Below are positions 34,541-47,100 of a stretch of 64,000 bases of DNA, piece by piece (within the stretch, counting starts at the first letter, position 1; each line of letters opens with the position of its first letter). Source of the stretch: Siderastrea siderea (lineage: Eukaryota; Cnidaria; Anthozoa; Scleractinia; Rhizangiidae); the NCBI GenBank assembly GCA_964030785.1, contig OZ034967.1, positions 66,052,413-66,116,412 on the forward strand, written 5' to 3'. The translations under genes and the position numbers were made by a program. Below the pieces are notes generated by a model. That model saw only the letters and a list, made by a program, of their open reading frames with translations, did not search any database and was not told the origin of the DNA.

Positions 34541-36746
34541 GACGTAAAACACACAAATGTGGATTTATTAACTGAGTTGATAAGGTAAATTGGCCACCGT
34601 AAAGAGATTGAAAGCTGACGTTTCGAGCATTAGCCCTTCGTCAGAGCGAATCGTCAGAGCGAGTTGAAGTCAATGGACATGTGCGAGTTGTAATATCGAT
34701 TATCACGAGTATCGACGATTAAACAAGTTGAAATTACAAGTGTTCGAATTCCGTTCATTATAAACAATGCATCTATGTACTATTGTCAATCTCTTAATCT
34801 CGATTATTGAATTTCTAGGTATCTCAATGGTTTACCGCACATTTATTATCAGCGAATAACCGTACTTTTTACCATGTAAGGAAATTGCCTGCCATATCAA
34901 GTGACGCGGCATTAAAAAATATACTACAGCAAAGCAAATCTTTTTGTTGAGGTTACGGGAAAAAAAATCTCAAGCAAAAATCACAGAATTAAGAATCTTT
35001 AATAAAACAGCTATTTTATTTGGTATTTTTATTTGCAAAGGATATGACTATGGGGAAAATGCAGATCTTAGCAACACCTATTAGAATCTAATAAGAAATA
35101 TGTGTGAAACCACTCATTTTTCAGAGATAATTAAACAACCATATCATAATTCTAAACAAGCTTTAAAACACAAAGAATGTATAGGATTTTCTTTCCAAAC
35201 TCAAGCTCAATCATCTCTGAAAAATGCGCCGTTACCCCCAATTTCCTTTTTGGATTCTGATAGCCTTTGCTAAGATCTGGTTTTTCCACATAGTCAAAAA
35301 CCGCGCAAAAATACCGTTGTATTAGTAGCCAAATTCTTTAAGAAACTGAATATCCCGAGATGCGCAGAACGTATGCGCAGTACCGTCCTTAAAAGAGAGG
35401 AAAAAAACTAATGACTGAAAGAAAGAAAGAAAGAAAGAAATAAAGAAAGAAAGAAAGAAAGAACACACAAAAAAGCCGATGATCAGTTATCTATCGGTTA
35501 TCATGGTTATTGTTTTTTTCAATCCATTTAATTTGTTTCTCTAGCAACGGCAAGCAAACGGAAATGAACATCAATTGATTTGCTATGCCGATCGAATTTC
35601 TACATCCTGAAGAAAGGGAACTGATTTCAGTGTTGCATGCAGTTTCAAAAATGAAGGAAGAAAAGAAGGATGGAAGGAACTAATGAATGAACGAAGGAAC
35701 GAACGAACGAACGAACGAATGAACGGACGAATGAATGAATGAATAGATGGATGGATAGAGGGATGGAAAGATGGATGGATGAATGAGTGAATGGGTGAAG
35801 GAAGGAAGGGAGGACGGAAGGAAGGAAGGAAGGAAGGAAGGAAGGAAGGAAGGAAGGAAGGAAGGAAGGAAAGAATAAAATAATAAACAAAACCTTGTCA
35901 TGATTCTTTGCAGATGGTGCATCGTCATTAAGTTTACAAATGCTGGAAAGACAACAGCTTTTAAGGGATCAGTGCTCACAGAAGCCACCAAATCCTTTGT
36001 TTATCGAAGAAGCTGACTTCACTCGTTTTATTGTAATCGAGAAGTTAAAACTGGTGTTTTGTTTCATTCCGAAAGTGTCTTGTACAACTTGGAAACGTGT
36101 TCTTTACAAAATAGAGAATCCGGGAAAAAGAGTTCTTAACCCTCATGGTAAGAAAACATTTAAGCGGCTAAACAATTACACTGCGGATAAGAGGAGAGAA
36201 ATTTTAGATACATATTACAAGGCCATGTTTGTCCGAGAACCTTTTGAGAGACTGGCCTCCGCCTATAGGGACCTACATACAACCTGGTGGTTCAGACGCA
36301 TAATTCACCCGGACATAAAGAGCAACGAAGAATTAAGAAACGCTCCGGAAATCACGTTCTCGACGTTCGTGAGAGGAGGCATTTTATCCAAAAACAAAAC
36401 AACACAACGAACCAACCAACACTGGCGTTCCTACGAGCTGATCTGCCCATGTGAGGTGAACTACGATTTCATTGGTCATTTTGAAAACCTAGCCGAGGAA
36501 GCACCTCAGTTTTTGAAGACAATCGGCGTCGATAATTATGTCACTTTCCCAGAATACCACCCATCCAAATCGAAGCAGCACGTGTTGGAATACTATTCCC
36601 AGCTTACGAAAGACGAAATATTTAAACTGGGCCAGATCTTTGAGTTAGATTTCAAACTGTTTGGATACGATTTTCCCGGTTCTTTGGAAGAGCTCTTGAA
36701 GAACAAGACCACTGCAGAGAAAGCATTTCAAAAGCAGCTGAAATGA
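33535..36746 (+). CDS. Golgi carbohydrate sulfotransferase, HNK-1/CHST family
   Basis: Coding exons: 33535-33688 and 35914-36746; 987 nt, 328 aa. Exon 1 encodes a short basic N-terminus and a single hydrophobic stretch (CVLIVILFTVCLGFW, about residues 25-39), the signal anchor of a type II Golgi enzyme. Exon 2 carries the catalytic domain: PKVSCTTWKRV (about 104-114) matches the 5'-phosphosulfate-binding loop and FVREPFERLASAYR (157-170) the 3'-phosphate-binding loop of sulfotransferase family 2 (CHST8-14, HNK-1ST). The family moves sulfate from PAPS to sugars of glycosaminoglycans or glycoproteins; the acceptor cannot be read here. Length fits the family. CHST11/12/14-like is likely but not assignable. 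A decayed copy lies 3 kb upstream on the other strand, and KIF25 converges from downstream. Confidence 0.92.
34500..34660. repeat. Second copy of the repeat seen at 20.6 kb (half element)
   Basis: TTTCTAAAGAAACTGTGGTG, then GATTTATTAACTGAGTTGAT and GGCCACCGTAAAGAGATTG, follow the left half of the 20.6-kb repeat up to the CTTCGTCAGAGCGA motif. The inverted right half is absent. It lies in the sulfotransferase intron. Confidence 0.75.
35417..35462. repeat. (GAAA)n microsatellite
   Basis: About eleven GAAA units with one TAAA interruption, in the sulfotransferase intron. Confidence 0.9.
35650..35873. repeat. Tetranucleotide microsatellite block just before the sulfotransferase exon 2
   Basis: A polypurine run of (GAAC)n, (GAAT)n, (GGAT)n and finally about thirteen (GGAA) units. 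It ends some 40 bp before the acceptor at 35913. It creates false open frames on the minus strand rich in Phe-Leu-Pro-Ser. Confidence 0.92.
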
Positions 36747-38188
36747 AGCAGGCCCCCTTCCGCTCACATGGTCTGGTAAAGTCAGTGGTAAACTACGAGA
36801 GTATGTGTCGTTTTTTCGTTATGATTAGTCGGACGAAGAGGTAAAAAAGTGGGAGAGGGGCGTAGTAAGCGCAGATAGTGACAAGCATCTAAATTCTCCT
36901 TACAGCATTACTAGTTGATGAAACATTCAGGTCATAAGAATGAAGAAACTGATCACCCAAGATGAAATGTCTTTTTGTATCATCCAATTTTCCCAACTAG
37001 TACCAAAAAAATTATGGGGAACACTGAGGAGAATATGAATATTGATATTGGGGCTCAAAGGGTTAAAAGTAGTGAAACTAAAACTGTAGAACAAAACCAA
37101 AAAGCAATTTCGAAGACATTGATAGGTCTGGACATTGGACAAAGATCTCCATTTTATTAATAATTACAATGTTTATTTTTCCATGTTCAATATATATTAC
37201 GATCTGGTCATCTAATATATGCATAAAAATAAAAATGATAAAACTATGTCTCTAAACAAAAAATATTAGTGACTAGTTGGGTTGATAGTGACTGAATGAA
37301 TGATCTCTGTTTCCTCCGAGACACTGTCCTTATCTGAACACTGTCTCTCGTCATATGGATGAGCGCAGGCTTATTTGTACACAAAGTATAATGAAAGTTT
37401 TTATCTACATTTTGGTGTGGAACGTTTTCACCACAACCTGAATTAAACTAAGCTATAATAATCAGACTCGTTCCAATGTCTGCTAGGCAATCTCGGTCAT
37501 GCGCACGACAGAAAAAATCGCAGAGTCGTGGGACTCAATCAACCACGCGTGGAATCTTGAGACAGATAGTGCGAACCAACGAAAACGAAATAGTCTGGGG
37601 CTACCAGGATCGAATTAAGGAGATGGTTTCTACGACTGAATGGAAGTCTGAAACTGTACAACGTTTCTGTATAAATCCAGTTATCGAAGACTGGTGAAAG
37701 AATAAGACTCCTGCGAAAGTACGCACGCTATGTATCCATGAAAGCTTAATTATAATTGAATTATAATTATAGTTAGATTGGTCGTAAGATCCAATTTTTC
37801 CTCTGATAGAATCGGAATATCCAACCTTTCTTACAGTGTAACGTAATTTCTCTAACTCCAAAGGTTAGTCTATTCACAGCTGTTTTCTTCTACTTTGTTT
37901 GTTAGTTTTTCACAACGCGAAGTGCGACAAGCGCAGTGTTTTTCGCTCGCGCCTTGTCTGATTTGTCTGACTATGGGAAATGACGGTGAATATGCTACGC
38001 TGTACTTCACGAGTCTAACGTAAAAATGCCTTATAATTGGGAAAGAATGAAGGGTTCCTCAATGCGGGCTTAAACAGAATTAGGCCTCTCACGATAAATA
38101 AAAAAAAGTAATTCCAAGAAATTCTTCAGTGGAAAAAGGTCATTGCATGAGCAATCTATCCTCAATCAACCAATTTGGAAGCTCCTTT
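36747..38188. other. Gap between convergent sulfotransferase and KIF25
   Basis: Presumed 3' UTRs. AATAAA at 37228-37233 is a candidate polyadenylation signal for the sulfotransferase. Short frames (37476-37697, 37601-37861 minus) show nothing recognisable. Confidence 0.35.
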
Positions 38189-41100
38189 TTAATCGAAATT
38201 AAAGCCTGACTTGCGACGTCCTCCACCGCGGAGATCAAGGATCCTTGGAGACAGAGTGTTCCCGTTGTTCCTTAAGGATTGCCCAACCTGACTGAGGTCT
38301 GAAAAGCAAAGTATTATAGTGATCGAAGTATCCCATCAAATTCGATGTTTACAGAAATTGATTACACTTGATCCAGGAAACAAATTGGTTGCTGTTTGAG
38401 GACATAGACGTCGGGCAAAACAGAAATCATGTTCATTTTTTTCCATTCACGTTACCGTAAGTCAATATCCCGTTTTCCACTCTCTCTTTTCCCGCCTCCA
38501 GTATAGTTCCCGCCCCCGCCCCCGCCCCCGCCCCCCTTAGCATCATGCATTAAGAGGAGCTCAGTTTGTTCTGCCAGTGACAAATTGAATACAATTCCTT
38601 ACAACGGAAATACTTTTGCTGCAGTGCAAACACGCTATTGGCGGTACCACTACCTTCCCTGAAGAACGAGATCTGCATGAGATATGAGCGCAAAATTCCA
38701 TTCAAATTGAAAACCAGTGAGGGTGTAACCATGCTAAATCGGGCACATCTGTGGTATGGACTTATAAACCCTTCCAAAGTATTTTTGGAATACAAAAACC
38801 TATTGTTGCGAAACAGCATTTAGGATTCATCTTCCTTTAGGAGACGTTCGCTAATCTGGCCCCTGGACAGCTAACTTTCGCGGTCATTCGTTACATCAGT
38901 CGCTCCGAAAGGAAACGTAGAGGGGCGTGAAACGTTTCCTTTTAAAGTTAAATACAAACCTATGGCGAGATTGTTTGGGACAAATGATGTAGGTCTCCGT
39001 TTCTTGGTTTGACCGCGTGCAACCTGGCGAGCACGTGATCCAAAGCCTAAACACTGAAGAGTTTCTGTGATGAACCGCTGGGCAGGAGAAACGCAGAGCA
39101 TAACGAGAAGCTTTGCATCACCTCCTGAAGGCAAAAAGAAAAGCAACAGATTGGATAGACACGGTAACGAGAAGTGAAGTTCATATTAACTGACAAATGA
39201 GCAGCATAGAATACCTCACCGAGTTCGAATATTATGTTATTAACAATTGACAATCCCCGCGAAAGAAACGTTTTTGTACTGACAAACAAATTTTTCAATC
39301 GGACAATTTTATTCATTTCCAAATTCCAATTCGATCTGGTCGTCAAGTGTTTACACAAGAGTAAATACCACTGTATTAATCTGTCATGGGCGTTTCCTTT
39401 GAACGTTTTGGTGTACTCAAGGATATTAACCGTAGCAAATAACATTACCGAGTATACTTTGGAGGATATTAGCCCGTTTCCGAAGTTGGCGGCACTCACT
39501 CTCATTCATTTACCACCTACGGGATAAATACGAATTCACAAATGACCAGCTTCCAGTTGGCTTGATAGCTCAGTAGGCTAGAGCGCTGCACCGGTATCAC
39601 AGAGGTCGCGAGTTCGAATCTCGTTAAAGCCTGAATAAGAATTTCTTTGAGGTTGTTCTTTTATCAGCTGTATTTAAGTTGATATTATTAACGGCGATGG
39701 TCGTCGTCATTTCATATTTCATCCCTCAGTTTACATACATGAGCATTTCATATATTCACTCTCACGAAACATTCAATCAACCACAAAATACTGAACACAG
39801 TTAACCTACCAATTGTGTCTGACAACATATGGGTGAGTCTGGTGTTACGATAAGGTATGTGCGAGCGCTGCTCTGACAATGCTCCTAATACATCTGCCAG
39901 GGCGCTCAGACTGAAAGATAAAACGTACAATACACAATTGATACATAAACCAAAAAACACATTATCGGGAACACTTAAAACGCTTGTAAAGAATCTGAGC
40001 CTGCCCGTCAACTACGCGAGAATCCATCTCATTCCGGCTTTTTGTTGGCGAATACTTTGTACGGCCGAATCTTTTCACAAGTGCAAAATTATTGAAGGCC
40101 TAATGAGCCAACAGTGGAGCCCCAGTTTGAACAAACAAGGTCATTCTTACGTTGCGAAACTGTTTCCATCGGGAATCACTTGAGACATATAAAATGTGCA
40201 TGTAGCGGACAGTCTTTTACCCTGAAGATGACTTATAATCAGTCGAAAACGTTCAGTTTCTCTTATCATGAATCGTCTTTTTCAGCTCTTGACCTTCAAA
40301 GTGTGCAAGTAAAGGGCACAATTTTGGGATTGGAGGAGGTTGCCTTATAACTAGAAAAAGGAAATACGAATTTACCTTTTGTTGATGTGTGAAGTTTCTC
40401 TTAACGCGGCTCCAGTCACCCCAGACATTCCTAAAAACAAACAATCAAACACGGTAAAGAAACAAACCTATGATATAGTTGAACAGCATAGTGACAGTTC
40501 CGCGTTAAAATCAGATCAGTTACTGAGAAAATTTGATTGGCTTTTTTTCCTTAAGAAATTTTAATACAAGCCCGTAACACTGGGGACTAGATCACTAATA
40601 TTCCAATAGCGAAGTGGGTTCTTTTATGTCCGCTACAATTATGAAACAGTGTAGAAGAAAAAATGAACGGCTTTAACCACCATCACCGGGTGATCAGATC
40701 ACCTGGACTGAAACAAGATCTTAAGCAAAGCCAGCGTGGTCTGTTCATAGCAGTTCTCTTTTTCATAGGACAATGGAGCGATGGTTAGCTCTCGCGCATA
40801 AACCTAACCAAATCCATCAGTCTTTCATATTTTGTTTCCTTCCCAGAAAAGAAAATTACTTTATTCCAAGCCTCGGAAAAATACATCTGCCTGGTAACGA
40901 TAAGGTGCCAACCTTAAACACAATAACTGCTTACAGCTAAGAACAGCTATCAGACTATTCTCGATGCTGATGTGCTGCATCTTGTGTATTCTTACCGACA
41001 CATTCGCTCCCGGCCAAGTCGACCAGTTGTAGTTTCGTTTTAACACTCTGTTTCCCGTTAGTGGAGGAACCATTGGTCCGGGTCGGTGACGGAGATCTGG

Positions 41101-44100
41101 ACCGAGCAGCAGCAGTACCTGGCGCTGGAGACCTGGGAAGAAACATTAAAAACGCCCTTAGAGCAACACAGGACGATACTAAACTGCTAAGGTACAAAGA
41201 ACTTTGAATCGCACAGTTAAATCGTGGTTTACATTTTCTGGTTCCTACTTTTGAATCTGCCGACAAAATCTTAAAGTGTGACCTCTTAAACAAAAATTAA
41301 TGAGAAGTACTTTCCTGCTGTTTTCTACACTCGTTATTCTCCTGTATTGATTTCTGTTCATTACACAACGCAAGACGGGTCTCGGTATATAAAACCATGA
41401 AGTGTGAAACTCTTTAGCAAGCTTTAAATAAGGTATTTCTATGAAGTACTGTTTGACATATATGTTGTGTAAGGTGGTTCTAACCTTCTGAATGCATGGA
41501 TGCGATCATTAAGCGGGACGATTCAAATGAAAGCTCTTCCAAACACTTCAGGACAGAATATTAGCTTTAACTTTAGTGGCTAAACTCGTTGCTGTAAAGC
41601 GCGATCCACCCAATTAAAGAAACCCTTCCCTGAGCACTTAAGTCTTACTTCAATGTGTCTGTGAAGTTTTACAGAAATCGGCCACAAAGCATCCAAGAGA
41701 TAAAGCTCTCTGAAGTGTGATCCCCAACAAATGTTGCCCCACAAATTTATTATGATGGTATATATCACCAGATACCTTAGTACCGGAAAATGAACCACTC
41801 ACCGTGAACGCTTTGTAGATGCTCCTTTACTCTTAGGCGCAGGAGACTGGGATCTACTGCTGTGCCCAGCTGATGGCGTGGGCAGAGTTCGCCGTGATCT
41901 GGTTGGAGTGCCTGGGGGCGAGGGCGCAGCGTCACTCGATGATGACGTGGTGTTTGAATTAGTGATCGTGTATATCGTTAACTGCACAATCAGATGTGAA
42001 CGGCTCGAGTGCGCATGCACCATTGTGGCGTCTTCGTGACGTCGTTGCATGCCGTAGTAGACGAGCGCCATAACTTCTTGTACTGTGGTTACAGCTCTAG
42101 GGAAATAAAATCACACATTTAGCGGAACCTGGTAAACCTAAATCTAATACATTCTAGTTTTGTGGAACCTTTTTACTAAACCCCCGCTCTGATCAAAATA
42201 TTAAATCTGAGGATCAAACGCAATCAGTCGCGCAGCCGCAAGTTGGCTGTAAGCTTACATTGTATGTAAGACGAGATTTAATGGAACTATTGCTTTGTTA
42301 CACGGTCAAACTACTTTATGCACTTCTACTTTCACCCAAACTAATCCGCCTGACAACAAAGACGTTTAAAGATATCTCGTGACATATATTCCAGCCATGA
42401 ATTTACACAGAGGGTGAGAAATCGTACCATCAGTAATGGCGTACAACGTTTCAAACGGCCTGATTATCGAGCCTCAGCTGATTGTCCAATTTCCCTTGGC
42501 CCTTTACCATATGGCTATTTTCTACGATTTTCTCCCAAACAAAACTTGGGATAGCTCTTCCTTTTGAAGTAAGGGGACTTAAGTGATCTAACTTCGGTCG
42601 CGTCGAAGTTCGCAACTTCCCGGCAACATAACGAAACTGACAAGTTTGAAGAGAACTTCGGAAACCGTTGTCAAACGTTTTGTGAAACGCACTGCAGGAC
42701 CTCTGATGTATTCACCCTTTGAGAAAATTACTGGACGTCTTCCTCTTGGGTGTTCTAAGGGCATTTCGTGTAAGAAAAAGAGCTCAGTCCCAATAACGTA
42801 GGAATCCCCATGTCAAAGCCCCTTTAAAATCCTATCCTATATAAACCAAAATCATTTCTACAAATACCTGGTAAAAAGAGACGGGATCTCAGTGGCTCCC
42901 TCGCTACTGGTGACGATATCAAGCTATGGAAATAAACAAAAGCAAAACAGCTGTCACATTGAAACGATAAACAAACTTAATCACTGACTTTAATGGATGG
43001 AGTTTCATCCAAAACATATTTGCGTTAAAAAAGGTTGGTAAGGTAAAGGTAACGCCGCACACGAGCCAAGGAGGGCATTACACGGCCGGAGTTTAACCCG
43101 GTTTCTGAAGCATGAAGCAACTGAGAGTATTGATTCTCCCCCCTGGATGGGATACTAGATCATCGCAGGGTTACCCCAAACAGTATGTCGCCGGTACACA
43201 TTCATACACCTGGGTGGAGAGAGACAATGTGGGGTAAAGTCCCTTGTCTAAGGAAACAACACGATGGCAGGAACTGGGCCTCAAACCATCGACCTTCAGA
43301 TCTGAAGCTTAACGCGCTAACCACTACACCACCGCGCCCCCACTACGTTAAAAAAAGTGTTGTGGTTTATCTAAAAGCAAAACAAACAAACAAAACGCTG
43401 CACTGAATATAACCAACGAGGCTCAAAGCATTGTGTCCCTCGACTCAAGAAACAAAAACAGAAGAGAGTATGTCAAGGGGCAGTAACAGTTTAACTAACC
43501 CTAGAGGCGTTTTTTCCGGCCAGCAGGTCTCGCACTTCGTTGTTGTAGATCTCGCACACAGACATTTCCAGCGAGTAGCTCTCCTCCGGATTCTCGCGCT
43601 CAGTGATAAGTCTGTCAAAGAAACGATTGAAGCATTTGAAGGGAGTTTGTAGATCATTTGCCATTTGAACTCTTTGCCAGTCGACTAACATACATGGTGT
43701 GCTTTGTGTGCGACAAGAGCTCCCTAGAAATGCTCAGAACATTACATGTGGTTACCTTAAGGCCCGTTTACACATGTGATTTTTGATGCAATTTTTGTCG
43801 CACTCTCCAATGAAACGTTTGTCGCAAGTATAAACTATCGGCGATTTCATTGCGATTTCTGTGCGATTCGAGTGGGATATTTGCTGCAATTTCCCACAAA
43901 TCGCCGCCGAAATCCATTAAGTTTCCAACATGTTCGAGACCACTGCGATATCGCCGTGACAAATTGCACAGAATCGCCGCTAGTTTGCAATTGCAATTTT
44001 TGTTGAGAGCTCGAGCGTGACAAAAATGGAATTGAAAATTGCGACAACAAATGCACAAAAAATCGCATGTGTAAACGGGCCTTTAGAATCCCGAACATAA

Positions 44101-47100
44101 GCTCCCGCTACCCCCTGCCCCGCAGCTAGTTTCCGAAGCAACTTTTGCAGCTGCGAAAAGAAAGCCTGAAAAAAATTCAGGCTTGTACGGGATTCGAACC
44201 CTTGACCTCTGCGATACCAGTGCAGCGCTCTAACCAATTAAGCTAGCAAGCCAACTGGGAGCTGGTCATTTAGTCGGTTCGTTATAAACCCGTGAAGGAT
44301 GAAGATGAAAATTAATGAATGCGTGAATATCGTATATTAGAACTGCGGGATGAAGAATTAGATGCCAGGAAGATCATCGCAGTTATAGACGCAACTTTTG
44401 CAGTTGTAGTACTGTGTAGGTAAGGGGATACCTATCACCATGGTGGGATGTGAATTGGGAAACAAGTCCTAGGGAAACTACGAAACGCTGCAGAGGAGAC
44501 ATTATTTCCTTGAATATGGCTGACTTGAAACACAACAAGAAACAAAGTTTGCGTCCATATATTAAAAGCGTTTTTCCCTTGATTTAAAAAAATTTTCTTG
44601 ATTCCAACCAGCACGATTATCTTCCGAAAGATACGTTTTTAAAACCAGGAACCTAGCCAGTTTAACCAGGCCATGAGTTATTGCACACTGACACCCTCTG
44701 TTAGCGCTCATGATACAGGCACCACTTTTGTGCTTACCTAAAGAGCTCCTTGGCCGATCGTGGAATGATGCCCTCGTCCTTATTCAGTGACTCAGAGTCA
44801 ATCTCCATATCCAAATCGTGACTCCCAAGCATGGTGTGTGTCTTACCAGACCCAGTCTGTCCGTACGCCATGATACACACGTTATACCTGTTCACCAATC
44901 AAACATGTTCAATATCATGCAAATCAATGTACGATGTACTTGATCAAGCTCAACACAACATATTATTTCCTCTCTCCTCTGCAGAGGCTCCTGTTAGTAA
45001 ACACTAGTGAAAGAAAAAAGAGGGAAGCGGGAGCGCTGGAGAGAGAAAATGGGAGCGCGGGGAAAGATGGGAAGAGGGAAAAGGCCTCCTTTTTTCCCTT
45101 CCCAGCGTTCCCCGCGCGCTTTAATTTTTCCCTCTTCCCAGCCTCCGCGCGTTTCTACCCAGCGCGACTGTAGGAGGGCGAGGCCTTTGCGGAGGAGAGA
45201 GTATTATTTCCGTTTAATCAACAATTTAGAGCTCTTTACAATCCCAGACCGTCCCAACTGCAGCTTAGAAGTCAAAGCATCTGACCAGACTTTACGAAAA
45301 GTTGTAGGTTTGCGCGCTTTTGCATGTTTTTCTTGCCCGCCTTTTCCGCACGACAGTCCTGAGATTAACGCTCTAACCGCAACGCAAAGCAACTCACCCA
45401 TCTAAGAGAGAAGTTAGTAGGGGCGCAACGTCATCGAAAAGTGACTGCTGATCAGTTTCAGGGCCATACACTCTCTCAAATTCAAACTCCTTCTTCTGCA
45501 TCTGGCCTCCAACTGGCTTGGAAGGTTTCACCAGAATTTTCTCTTCATCCAAAACTTCCACAACTTTTTCTGAAGGCGTCCCTGCCATACCAAGAGAATC
45601 CTCATCACCAGGCGAGTCGAGCCGGCCTATAGAGGGACGCAGTCGGCAGTGAACACGGATGTTTCCGCGGATTTCCTACAAAGATACAATGTAGAAACAT
45701 TATATGAATTCGCTGACAAGTTATCAGTTACTGTTACTGACACTATGAAAACATGATAACCTACATGTACCATACGCTAACTTCAAGACAAAATAATACT
45801 GTAATCTTTACGCTTGTATGGAGTTTAAGTTTTACACTCAAACTTTTTTTAGTTACAAGTTCTGTTAGGAGACAGTCGTCCAGGAAGTACCGCATTTTTT
45901 TAAATACGAAAAATAACTAAATAAATCTGAGCAAATTCGAAAAAACTGTGCCGTAACTTTTCCGCTTTCTGCGGCCGAGCAAGATCTATCACTTATTGAA
46001 TGTTACAAAATAGTTTTCGGTTTAAGTCATCTCAAGTTTAATGACTTTTTTGAGTATATGAACCTTAAGTCAACTAGAGCAAATCATTCTTATAAGCTTT
46101 ATGTTAAAGGTGGGAAGGTCAACGCATACTGTATAAATACTCCTTTTCTACAAGAATCATTAAGTCATGGAACAACCTGCAAGCTAAGGTTGTAAAAGAC
46201 GCAGGCCGTCTGTCTGCTTTCAAGAAGAAACTTACAGCTCACTTAGGCATTTAGATTACTAAGTAACTTATTTTTAATTTTCCAATTGTCTATATTTAGA
46301 TTAATACTATTATCATTATATTGCTACTGCCATTTTGTCCGTCCATTCGTGTATGTCATTTTCAGGGAGTTTTCACATAGGGCTAACCTCAAAACTTCCT
46401 TCCAGATTGCCTATTTAATTATTTGTTGTTGTTGCTGTTGTAATTGTTATCGCTTAGCTTTGACTCTTTCATCTTCGGCTACAATTATTCATTTGCATCC
46501 TGAATAAACCTTTGAAGAACACAAATACCATCTATTCTGAGTATTCCTATTCTGGAATAGTCCCAAACAACGCACCACTTAATAAGCAAAAATTTGAAAA
46601 CTAAATAAGAAAAACTAATTGGTTAAAGAACTATAACTTAAGTTCCAACCGCTTGTTTTGCAAGAAGAAATTTTCTACCGTGCCAAGCTTCTCATTTTTA
46701 TTTAAATAGAAACTGTAGGATACTTGTTAAGCAAAGCAACGGTTTATTTTACTTTACTTTCTTCAAAATGTTAATAAACAATCATTTGAAATAACTCCAA
46801 CACAAAAATCAATGAGAACATTATTTTGAGACACATTTCAGCCTTTCCTTCTTAGAAACTGTTTTCAGCACTTCAGTCATGTATTACAAAGTTTTGCATG
46901 GACATGGATGCTCACCACAAGAGTGTTGTGTAATGTCATTCTTCTGGATTTTTCTTTTATGTATCTTTGCCGAAATTCAACCATCTCCATTTCTGTCTTA
47001 AGCAGTTTGGATTGAAGACCTGAAAGAGATTGTTTGAATGGCACACTTTATGTACAAAGTGAGTGAAAAAAAAAACAAATTTCAAAATAAATAAATAAAT

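Noticed and set aside
35645..35991. Minus-strand frames with FLPSFLPS repeats
   Set aside because: Translation of a GGAA/GAAC microsatellite in the sulfotransferase intron.
39559..39631. Functional tRNA-Thr gene
   Set aside because: C at position 33, mismatched acceptor stem, and a shared-flank second copy point to a tRNA-derived repeat.
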